From Calliopum simillimum (Eukaryota; Arthropoda; Insecta; Diptera; Lauxaniidae), in contig OX638370.1 in the NCBI GenBank assembly GCA_951812925.1, forward strand, positions 44,395,948 to 44,459,947: a stretch of 64,000 nucleotides of DNA, in the 5' to 3' direction. The stretch's first letter is position 1, and the number at the start of each line of letters is the position of its first letter. The translations under genes and the position numbers were made by a program. Positions 33,915-43,427 of this stretch are shown piece by piece. A model generated the notes under the pieces. That model was not told the DNA's origin, searched no databases, and saw only the letters and a list, made by a program, of their open reading frames with translations.

Positions 33915-34866
33915 GCGCAGTCGCGTAGCCTGATAAACGGCATCTCGAAATAATCGCAAAATTTTGTGCAAATTTTATTGTGGCTTCCAGAAAAAAAAAA
34001 AAGGAAAAAAGGAGATTTACAAATCCTGAAAAAAATTTGTGGCATATATTATAAAGAAAATTCATCTTGCAAAATTATTGTGACTTATGTTAAAAAAGGA
34101 ATATATCCTTCAAATTAACTCAACAAATCATCTCGAGATACCGGTGGGTTTTGACCCTTAATTATCAGCGACTACATCTACACTCCAGAGGATAACAACT
34201 ACAATTTCATCTATACTCAAAGGATATCTACCACAACTGGAATGCTGTTCATCACTATCATTACTTGGCACATGTAAGTGGTTATCGTAGGCATTAAAAT
34301 AAAATAAAAAAGGGAAATTAAAATAAAATAAAAAAGGGAAATAAAAAAAAAAAAATATAAAAGCACCAAAAGAATATTTTTAAGCAAAACAAATATTCCA
34401 GTTCCGTCATTTCTAGAGAAATCCCAGTGAATGAATATCACTGTCTAAGTACAGTAACAAGAGCATATTGTTAACTGGAAAATTGAGAGGCATTTCTCAG
34501 AAATAGAAAGGATCCCTCACTTTATATGAGCGATACCTTCAGGTGACTGAACATCACCATACACGGAAATTTATATATGAAACTGAGATAAAATTTTGAA
34601 ATAAAATAAGATTTTAATTCCGTCGTTCCTAGAGAAATCCCAGTGAATGAATATCACTGTCAAAGTACAGTAACAAGGGCATATTGTTAACTGGAAAAAT
34701 TGAGAGGCATTTCTCAGAAACAGAAGGGATTCCTCACTGTATATGAGCGATACCTTCAGGTGACTGAATATCACCATACGGAAAATTTATATATGAAACT
34801 GACATAAAATTTTGAAATAAGATAAGTTTTTTTTGCAAGTATCAAAAACATTTTAAAGGAAACTCT
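33915..34866 (+). other. errantivirus primer site and 5' leader
   Basis: Primer-binding site at 33915-33930, then about 950 bp of non-coding leader with short AAAATAAAAAAGGGAAAT repeats (34290-34345) and a two-copy 216-bp tandem repeat (separate entry). Leaders of this group can carry insulator or packaging signals; none is proven here. Confidence 0.7.
34402..34833 (+). repeat. 216-bp tandem duplication in the errantivirus leader
   Basis: Two copies, about 34402-34617 and 34618-34833, each containing CTAGAGAAATCCCAGTGAAT, AACTGGAAAA-TTGAGAGGCAT and GCGATACCTTCAGGTGACTG. They differ at a number of positions, so the duplication is older than this insertion. Confidence 0.85.
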
Positions 34867-36075
34867 ATGATTAAAAAATTTACACAAAAACACAACAACA
34901 CATATAACCTCAGAAGTAAACCTCTTTCAATAATAGAAGAAGAGCAAGATACCATGACTGACAACGGACAAACTTCGGGTTTAGCCCAAAATAACTCAAT
35001 CGACATTTTTAATAGTTTAAGAATACCTGACGCTATAAAAGATCTCCCTAAATTCGACGGAAACCCACGTCTATTATACGAATTTATCAACAATGTAGAA
35101 GAAATCCTCATACATATCCAAAACACTGACACTACCCCACAAGGGAAAATTTTTCTAAGAGCTATCAGAAACAAGGTTGAGGGCGAAGCCAACGAAATCC
35201 TTAACATGTATGGCACTCAGCTCGTTTGGGACGAAATAAAAAACAATTACATACTGCATTACTCCGATAAAAGGACAGAAACATCTCTAATTAGGGATTT
35301 ACATAGGTTACAACAGGATAGGAAAAGTACTGAAAAATTTTATAGCGAAGTTATAGAGCTGCAATCAGCCCTTATAAATAATATTAGGATTCATGAGTCA
35401 GATAGAAAGGTTATTTCCTCGAAAAAAGAACTTTATTCGGAAATGTGTTTATCAAGCTTCCTTAGCGGCCTTAGAGAACCACTTGGCTCAAGTATTAGAG
35501 CCATGAGACCAAAATCTTTGGCAGAAGCCTTCAGTTTTTGCATCAAAGAGCAAAATATATTTTACTCTAGATATGATCCGTATTCAGGGAAATCTAGCTT
35601 TGGAGATAATCAACAAAAGATTAACTATCCCCAAAATAGATCCTATAGCAATAATTACCAAAGAAATTACCAACAGGATCAACAATTCCTCTCTAGAAAT
35701 TTGACTCAACCTAGCGAGCAAACAATATACTCAGCACAGCCCCAACAAAGAAACCAAAACTCATTCAAACAAGAAGTAAACTCAACACAAACTAGGAGAA
35801 CTCAACAATCGCAGAACTTCAAAGACAATAACTCAAGATATTCAAACTTTAGGAATAACGGTAATTACCAGAATAATAGATCGAACTCCTCTTTTCCAAA
35901 AAATAGATTTCAAGAATGAAATAATGTAAATACTTTCCAAGCTGTAACAGAAAACAGCTTCTTCCAAAACCTTGACAATTATTCAAGGAATGTAGGCAAT
36001 GAGGAACTTGCTAATATTGAAGAACCACCAAATTTTCAAGCATTCACCTCGAGGAACCAACGGGATATATAGATA
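34867..36075 (+). pseudogene. gag: errantivirus gag
   Basis: Capsid precursor. The ATG at 34867 opens 350 codons to a TGA at 35917; the same frame continues to a TAG near 36072, so the TGA looks premature. The N-terminal two thirds are the errantivirus-type capsid fold region (LPKFDGNPRLLYEFINNVE, about residues 60-80). The C-terminus is rich in Asn, Gln, Arg and Tyr without zinc knuckles, as usual for this group. The slippery site 36030-36036 joins it to pol. Confidence 0.85.
36030..36036 (+). promoter_or_regulatory. -1 frameshift slippery site A AAT TTT
   Basis: The heptamer AAATTTT fits X XXY YYZ with AAT in the gag frame; slipping back one base enters the open pol frame, which runs from here through the protease. 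Position and frame agree exactly with Gag-Pol fusion. A downstream stimulatory structure was not worked out. Confidence 0.65.
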
Positions 36076-39000
36076 AAAACAAACACGGTGATTGGCTAGC
36101 TTATGTAAATATTACTTCTCCATTCGGAAGACCTTTAAAATTTTTAATAGATACGGGATCCTCCTTTTCATTTATAAATCCAACATTTATTAGTGAAGAT
36201 GGCAGGAGAAATTGTGACCCAATAACAATCAAAACAGTTCTCAGCACCTATAAGCTTAATCAAAAAGTTACCTTACCAATGTTCCGCGAATTTAATCAAG
36301 AAGGCTGTATAGAACTTCTCCTTTTTAAATTTCATAACTATTTTGACGGGCTTTTAGGTATAAATGTACTTACTCAAATCGGTTCTAGCATCGACTTAGA
36401 GAATAAAGTACTTAAAACAAACACATGTTTGATCAATCTCCAATACAAACCAAATCTTTCTTCCGGGAAGCATATCATACCAGCAAAATCAAAAAAAGTT
36501 GTAAGCGTTCCTGTAGACTTAGAAAAGGGTGATATATTCGTTGATGCAATTAGACTCAATACATTTCTTACCATAACAGATGGTATTTATCAGGCGGAAA
36601 ATTGGTTCAGCTCACTTGAAGTCATAAATACAGCCGACGAAGAAAAAATCTTTTATCTCGAACAACCCATCAAAGTCCAACCTTATAATCCGTCCAATTT
36701 CATCGAAATAAATTGTATTGATAATCTGAACTATCCTTGCTTACCGCAAATCGAAATAAATAATTTAAACGTTGTAGACGACAATAATTCAAGACCTGAT
36801 CTCTCCAAAATATTAAGATTAAACCATATGAACTTAGAGGAAAAAAACTCTCTTCTAAAACTATGTAAAAGGTATCACAACGTCTTTTATAGGGAAGGTG
36901 ATAACCTAACTTTCACCAACGAGATAAAGCACAGAATCACTACAACTGATGATATCCCAATATACACAAAATCCTATAGATACCCGTATGTCCATAAAGA
37001 GGAAGTCAAAAGACAGATAGGGAATATGCTTGAACAAGGAATAATTAGGCATAGTTTTTCACCTTGGAGCTCCCCAGTCTGGATTGTCCCAAAAAAAATA
37101 GATGCAGCAGGTAAACAGAAATGGAGATTAGTTATTGACTATAGGAAACTTAACGAAAAAACCATTTCTGACCGTTATCCCTTACCAAATATTAATGAAA
37201 TCCTTGACAAATTAGGCAAATGTATGTACTTCTCAACCCTTGATTTAGCAAGCGGCTTTCATCAAATTGAGATGAACCCAAAGGACATACAAAAAACAGC
37301 GTTTACAGTAGAAGGTGGTCACTATGAATACGTGAGAATGCCTTTTGGGCTAAAAAACGCACCATCCACCTTTCAGCGTGTCATGGACAATGTCTTAAAA
37401 GAATTAATTGGAAAAATTTGTCTAGTTTATTTGGATGATATTATAATCTTCTCGACATCATTACAAGAACATTTAGAAAATTTAAGACTAGTGTTTGAAA
37501 AATTAAAGAATTCTAACTTCAAGATACAACTTGATAAGTTCGAATTTTTACAGAAAGAAATCGCCTTCTTAGGACACATTGTTTCAACAGAAGGAATAAA
37601 ACCGAATCCAATAAAAATCCAGGCTATACAAAACTTCCCAATCCCTCGCACACAAAAAGAAATCAAAGGATTTCTAGGCCTTTTAGGGTACTACCGCAAA
37701 TTTATTAAGGATTTCGCTAAATTAACGAAACCCTTAACAGAATGTTTAAAAAAAGGCAGAACTATAAATTTAGAAGAGAATTATGTCAAAACATTTGAAA
37801 TTTGTAAAAGCATCCTGACAAATGACCCTATACTTCAATATCCGGACTTTTCGAAACCTTTTATTCTAACCACTGATGCCAGCAACTTCGCACTAGGTGC
37901 AATACTTTCTCAAGGTCGTATTGGCAGTGACAAGCCGATATGCTACGCTAGCCGCACATTGTCAGATTCCGAAACAAACTACTCAACCATTGAAAAAGAA
38001 CTACTGGCAATCGTGTGGGCAACCAAATATTTTCGACCATACCTATATGGTCACAAGTTCCAAATAGTAACGGATCATAGACCGCTCACATGGCTAATGA
38101 GCTTAAAAGAACCAAATTCGAAGCTAGTTAGATGGCGTTTGAAGCTCGAAGAATTTGATTACGAAATTGTGTATAAGAAAGGTAAATTAAATTCTAATGC
38201 AGACGCTCTAAGTAGAGCAAAAATAAACGACCCCTTTAATAACCCAATTGAAATAAATCTTAATGACACTAGTTTGGATAACGAAACTTCCGGATCAACA
38301 GTTCACTCAGCGGAAGAAAATTTGAATGATGGAATAGGAATTTCGGAAAGACCCCTAAACGATTTCAATTTACAGATCATAATAGAGATATCAGCGGAAC
38401 ACCCAGATACAGTCCTGTTACTACCTTTCCGAAATAAGCAACGCCGAATAATAAAAAGACCCAGTTTTACTGAAGAAGATATAACAAACATTCTCAAAAC
38501 CAATTTACCACCAAATAAACTTACAGCAATATTCACTGAAGACAATATTTTCCGTTTAATTCAATCTTCATATTCTAAATATGCCTCCAACAACCGACTT
38601 TTTCGCCTAGTAAGATGTACAAAGATACTAACTGATGTAACGGAAACCGACGAACAGGAAAGAATTATAAAAGATTACCACGAAAAATCAAATCATAGAG
38701 GAATTGACGAATCATTTCGTCATATTAAAAGAGCATATTTTTTTTCCATTTATGAAAAACAAAATCAGCCAGACTATAAATAATTGCCAAAAATGTCAAA
38801 CACTAAAATACGATAGAAATCCCCCAAAACTAATATTCCAAAAAACAGAAATCCCCATTAAACCTTTAGACATAATCCACATTGACATATACAGCATTAA
38901 CCATCATCAAATTTTAACTATCATAGATAAATTTTCAAAATTTGCGGCAGGTTACACTCTTACTGCTAGAACAAGTGTAGTCGTATTAAGAGCTTTTAAG

Positions 39001-39678
39001 GAATTTATAACTCAACACGGAGTTCCTAAAAAAGTAGTTTGCGATCAAGGAGTGGAATTCACAGCAAACATCTTTAAAGACTTCTGCAGGCAATACCAAA
39101 TAGACTTGCATATAACATCATTCCAACAAACTAGCAGCAACTCACCTGTAGAAAGACTTCACTCAACATTGACAGAGATCTACAGGATAATCCTTACCAC
39201 TAGGAAAGACTCGAACTTAGAAACAAATCATGAAGATATTTTTCCAGAGACCCTTATCACCTACAATAACTCTATCCATTCAACAACGAGACATACCCCT
39301 TATGAACTTTTCACAGGAAAGACCCACGAATTTAACCAAACAGTTAGCTTCAATAACGAGCATGAATACCTTTCAAAACTAAATGAATATAAAGAAAAAA
39401 TATTTCCTTTAGTAAAAACTAGAATAGAAGAACTCGTAAGTCGAAGGATAGACAAATTAAATACATCTAGAGAGGAACCAAGAGAAATTGAGGAGAATAG
39501 AACTGTATTCAGACGAGAGTGCAGAAGAAATAAAATAACTCCTAGATTTAGTAAGCATAAGGTTAAGCAAAATAATAGGATAACTGTAATAACAGCAGAT
39601 AATAGAAAAATACATAAAGGAAGAATAATGAAAAAACGTAGATTTACCTTAAACTTATTTTCAGGTTTTCTCTTGTAG
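36033..39678 (+). pseudogene. pol: errantivirus pol, one frameshift
   Basis: Polyprotein for reverse transcription and integration. Protease with LIDTGSSFSF (about 36140). RT with LDLASGFHQIEM (37240), MPFGLKNAPSTFQ (37340) and YLDD (37428-37439). RNase H with LTTDASNFALGAIL (37865). The frame is lost at an 8-T run near 38730, one T too many, and continues at 38704-39678. Integrase zinc region ends NCQKCQ; the triad lies in HIDIY (about 38880), CDQGVEF (about 39040) and SPVERLH (about 39145). All catalytic motifs look intact, so one homopolymer base (possibly a sequencing error) is the only visible break. Confidence 0.9.
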
Positions 39679-40194
39679 CTACGAACGAAATTGTTGTACG
39701 TAATCTGACCCAAAATCATGGAGTATTACAGTTCGATCTCGGACCAGCACGAATAATCCACCAATATAACAATTTCATCCATATAGTTAATCTAGACGAT
39801 TACGAAGAATCAATAAGAAAAATCTCAAACGCCGTCCAATACCTTGATGAACAAAATACTGTTACCAATTCAATTACGATAACTAAACTAAAACTCGAGG
39901 AACTGAACAAAAAACTAAAAATTCTAACTCCAATAAAAAGAACGAAACGAGGACTGATTAATGGACTAGGTACAGTTATCAAATGTATAACAGGAAACAT
40001 GGATGAAAACGATGCAATTCAAATTAACTCACAGATAGCAAACCTACAGTCAGATGAAAGACAAGTTCAAGATACACTTAACACACAAAATTCACTAAAT
40101 ATTGAGATAATATATAGACTAAAAAACATTACAGACCACATAAATACACAACATGAAAACATAGAGACATTTCTGATAATTTTATATTGAACTA

Positions 40195-40505
40195 ATTAAA
40201 CAGTCATTTTTGCAATTTTTTCAACAACAGACGAAAGCAAGTGTTAACATGGAAATTGATTACATATGTTTCGGCTACTTCCACATACATATTTATATAT
40301 TTTTCATATATAAACATGTATATAGCCTCATCAGATCAGTTTTAGTTAAATCTTGCCAGAAACCGTACTCGAACCCGTGACTCCGGTTTTCTAATGAAAG
40401 AGAACGCGGTGCTTAAGCGATTGTGCTATAGGCCACGAGTAAACTCTCTGAGCAGGATCGCCATTATGCATAACTCATAAGGCTCACTAGCGCCGTCTGT
40501 TCTAA
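40195..40505 (-). mobile_element. tRNA-like SINE inside env
   Basis: On the minus strand a tRNA-like segment reads TGGCCTATAGC (box A-like, about 40432) to GGGTTCGAGTACGG (box B, about 40370), the RNA polymerase III promoter arrangement. About 75 bp precede it and an AT-rich tail with TATATA repeats follows. It splits env, which resumes after it. Ends are approximate and I could not fix the target duplication. It could be a different tRNA-related insert. Confidence 0.6.
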
Positions 40506-41553
40506 AAACTCACTTGGCAATGGAAAATAATAGAATTGACAAGGAGGAAAACATTATAAGAGATATTCAAATGAGTAATATAATAAATTATAACATAGAC
40601 TTATTGAATAATCACTTATCGAATATCGCAGAGTCAATCATACTTGCAAAACTAAGCATTATTTCGAAATTTATACTCAGCCACGATGAAATTGAAAACA
40701 TTTTAAAAGATTTCGAGAAACAATCTGTCGAGATAACTTCGACAGAACAAATATACGAATTTTTGGGCCTACAAGCATATTATAATAGTTCGAATATAAT
40801 ATTTAACATACAAATACCAGTTTTAACTCAAGAAAGGAGTAGGTTTTTGCATATAATACCACTTCCAATTAATAAAACAAGAGAAATTATAATAAAACCA
40901 TACATAACCTATAACAAAGAAAAGATCAGGCTATACGATAACCACTGCCAAGAGATAGGGAAAACATTCTACTGTAAGGAGACAAACAACAATGAAGCCA
41001 ACGACGAATCCAGTTGCATCGGTCGCTTGCTGCAAAATGAAACATCCCATTGTAACCTCAACGATGTCGGTTACAAACAAACCATAAGTTCACCCGAAAA
41101 CAATTGTATTCTGTTTATAAATTTGCCAAAATCATTAATTAAGTCTAATTGCAGAGTTCCATTACAAGAAGTGGAAGGAACAGGTGTTATACAATACAGC
41201 AACTGCTCTCTGAATTTAAACGGCATCGACTATGAAGATAAACCAGCCGTATATTGGGATCAGATTAATCTCACAGCCATTTCAAATAGCAAAATACATG
41301 CCAAAGCCGTAAAAGAAACACTCAACCTACAAAAACTACAACATTTCGAGTTCGAGAATAGACAAAGCGTTCTACACATCAGAAACTCAACGATAACATC
41401 TAACATCTGTACCTACACAGCAATCAGCATACTCTGCATAGCAACCATATTAGTCTTCACCTATGCAACCAGAAGACTCCACATTTACAACATCCCCGAG
41501 CTTACCAACGACACCGCTACAGCCCCACCGAATTCGTTGTGGCCCTCGCTGTA

Positions 41554-41568
41554 CACAAGGGGGGGAGG
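41554..41568 (+). other. errantivirus polypurine tract
   Basis: CACAAGGGGGGGAGG directly before the 3' LTR start AGTTACAT. It primes plus-strand DNA synthesis; here it also lies within the env frame. Confidence 0.85.
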
Positions 41569-42007
41569 AGTTACATATTACACCCAGCCCCTACAACAAT
41601 AACAACCTCCAACAAAGCCACCACGCAGCAACAAGAACGACAGCAACAACATTATCTAGTTAATTTAGCAATTAAATTTATTTTATTATTAAATTATCAA
41701 TTAAGCACTTTCTTTTAGATCAACTTCATATCAATTCGTCAATTTAGCACTTATATTACTTTATTATTAAATTATCGAATAAGCACTTTCTTTTATGTCG
41801 ATTCAACGACTATAAATCAATTTCATATCAATTTGTCAATTTAGCACTTATATTTACTTTATTATTAAACTATTGAATAAGCACTTTCTTTTAGGTCGAT
41901 TCAACGACTATAAATACTTGTATTTTTAGTTTTAAGATGATTATTAATTGTAACTAGCATGAATAAATTTATTTTTTTTAAATTACTTTAAGTATAAAAC
42001 TATTTTT
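41569..42007 (+). repeat. errantivirus 3' LTR
   Basis: Copy of 33475-33914 including the triple repeat. A C-to-T difference turns CAA into TAA at 41600-41602 and ends env there. Confidence 0.9.
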
Positions 42008-42451
42008 CGCGCGCTTCTAAAAAACCCTTTGTTGGCATGTCCTTCCTTCGAGTATTTATGGAAAATTTTAAAATAACCGATTTTCGGAATGATAATAATT
42101 TTAGCTGTCGTTCCATATTGACTTTATACCAAGAAGAAAAAAACAATTACGAAAATGTTTTCGAGTTAGTGAAACACTGCGCAGGGCTAAGATAGTAGCA
42201 ATGATCATACAAACGATTAAAATTTTGTTACAATAAAATCACGAAACCACTTAGCATTCGCGAACTTGAGTTAAAAATATCACGAAAGAATTTCCGTTAT
42301 AAAATCGTTAAAAAACTGCACTGATCAAAAATCACGAAATAGATTGTAGCAAAAAATGTTATACAATGTACGAAAATTTCGCAAAATGGTGTAGAATACT
42401 TTATAAAACCTTTAACGGTATTCAAATATACTAAAATATATGTATATTGAT

Positions 42452-42610
42452 TTAACCTTGAACAATCTCAAAGGTTACGAGTTAAGAAAAACACGAATGC
42501 TTGTGTTAACCTTGAGCAATTTCAAAAGTTAAACACAAATGGAAAATAACTTTTAATAAAACACACGAGGGTTTGTGTTAACCTTGCTCACTTGCAAAGG
42601 TCAAGCACAT
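42452..42610 (-). repeat. three tandem stem-loops in the BEL-C leader
   Basis: Units at 42452-42477, 42506-42532 and 42578-42604 share TTAACCTTG-(loop)-CAAAGGT. The arms pair as ACCTTGA/TCAAAGGT in the first and ACCTTGC/GCAAAGGT in the third, a compensatory A-T to C-G change. In the second and third units pairing extends outward through TGTG/CACA. They could form RNA hairpins for packaging or dimerisation, or be palindromic protein sites. Confidence 0.6.
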
Positions 42611-42617
42611 GTAAAAA

Positions 42618-42650
42618 TTTCGCGGGAAAAATCCGAAATTTCGCGGGAAA
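42618..42650 (-). promoter_or_regulatory. two E2F-like sites
   Basis: TTTCGCGGGAAA occurs at 42618-42629 and 42639-42650, 21 bp apart. On the minus strand each reads TTTCCCGCGAAA, containing the E2F consensus TTTSSCGC. They lie about 100 bp inside the 5' end of BEL-C. Confidence 0.45.
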
Positions 42651-42736
42651 TATGCCGGGGCCCGTGAAAATTTTCACAAAATTTTAACTAAATTGTTCCA
42701 AATAAGTGCCGGCCACAAGAAGGCCGAAGGACCAAA

Positions 42737-43422
42737 TGTTTGGTCGGGGACCAAAATTTATAGCTTTCGCTAAATATAAAAATACAACACAAATTTAAAG
42801 GGGATACCTTTGCAAAGACACAGCTTTGGCTGCTGCATCTGCGATGACCGTAGAGAAGCTCTTATCCCACTGGGCATACACTCGATGGCGATGAAAGTTA
42901 CGTTGCTGTTGAGAAGATCAGGAGTCCCTGGATGTGACCATGAGTAGCAGAAGATGACCATGAGTCGACGCTACAGGCGAGCAAAGTTCCAACAGCACGA
43001 GCAAAGTTTCCGCCAGAATAATGAAAAACTCGAGACTTTTTTCTTTAATTAGATTTTAACATTTATTCGAGAAATAACTTTATAGGAATAAAAATGGATG
43101 TTTTTAAAAATTAGACTTATGAAAAACTTCAGCCGCTCTTTGCGTTGTGGGTTATAATCGACGAGTGAGCAACTTTCCCAACTTGAACTTTAGACTTCAA
43201 GTTGAGAAAATGTGCTGAGCAATTGTCAGCAATAAATATTGCATTCGAGTGAGCGAGACGGCAACACTCTTTGCGCTAAAAAGCATTCTATACATTTTTT
43301 CAGGTTTTGATCATCGTCTGTAACGAGTAGTTACAGATCGAGTGGGTGGGTAGTGTTGCCGTTCGTCAAAGAATCAAACTGGAGTTTGGGAGTAAAAGTT
43401 TACGCATTTCCCCGCGTAAACA
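42737..43422 (-). repeat. BEL-C 5' LTR
   Basis: Pairs with 29679-30364 and is followed by the second AGAGT. In element orientation this is the upstream, promoter-bearing copy. Confidence 0.9.
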
Positions 43423-43427
43423 AGAGT

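Larger units (their letters stand above)
39672..41602 (+). pseudogene. env: errantivirus envelope gene, split by a SINE
   Basis: F-like fusion glycoprotein. The frame is open from the end of pol; TTTTCAG (39658-39664) and CTTGTAG (39672-39678) are candidate 3' splice sites for a spliced env message, so the true start may lie upstream. The basic site KRTKR (about 39934-39950) precedes a fusion-peptide-like GLINGLGT. The frame ends at 40188 in inserted sequence and resumes in another phase near 40514 with helical ectodomain, Cys-rich part, a membrane segment (SILCIATILVFTY, about 41430) and cytoplasmic tail. The tail frame runs through the purine tract into the 3' LTR, stopping at 41600. Confidence 0.85.
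33475..42007 (+). mobile_element. errantivirus (Gypsy with env), nearly complete
   Basis: An 8,533-bp insert with 4-bp target duplication CGCG (33471-33474 and 42008-42011) just after the start codon of BEL-C. LTRs of about 439 bp start AGTTACATATTACACC and differ at about five positions by eye. The order is primer site TGGCGCAGTCGCGTAG (33915), leader, gag, -1 frameshift, pol, env, purine tract, LTR. It is damaged by a gag stop at 35917, a one-base insertion in pol near 38730 and a SINE in env. Belongs to the insect endogenous retrovirus group. Confidence 0.92.
42012..42736 (-). other. BEL-C primer site, leader and start codon
   Basis: On the minus strand, TTTGGTCCTTCGGCC (42736-42722) follows the 5' LTR and is the likely primer-binding site. 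The leader then carries two E2F-like sites and three stem-loops (separate entries). The ATG of the long ORF is at 42038-42036; about ten codons follow before the errantivirus insertion, and removing one CGCG copy brings the frame into phase with 33474. Confidence 0.75.
29679..43422 (-). mobile_element. BEL-C, non-autonomous BEL/Pao element (minus strand)
   Basis: The 686-bp LTRs (29679-30364 and 42737-43422) differ at only about three positions by eye (C/T near 29808, A/G near 30281, C/T near 30342 in the left copy). The 5-bp target duplication is AGAGT at 29674-29678 and 43423-43427. On the minus strand: 5' LTR (43422 to 42737), a TTTGGTCCTTCGGCC segment as likely primer site, a leader of about 700 bp, ATG at 42038, one long ORF, and a 3' region to the 3' LTR. 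Without the errantivirus nested at 33475-42007 the element is about 5.2 kb. It interrupts Gypsy-2 RT. Confidence 0.9.

Noticed and set aside
34842..35216. 124-codon minus-strand frame
   Set aside because: Complement of the errantivirus gag coding sequence.
39300..39719. 139-codon minus-strand frame
   Set aside because: Complement of the integrase C-terminus and env start.
40360..40450. Possible genuine tRNA gene
   Set aside because: Box motifs are present but I could not fold a regular cloverleaf, and it sits inside an insertion in env; a SINE fits better.
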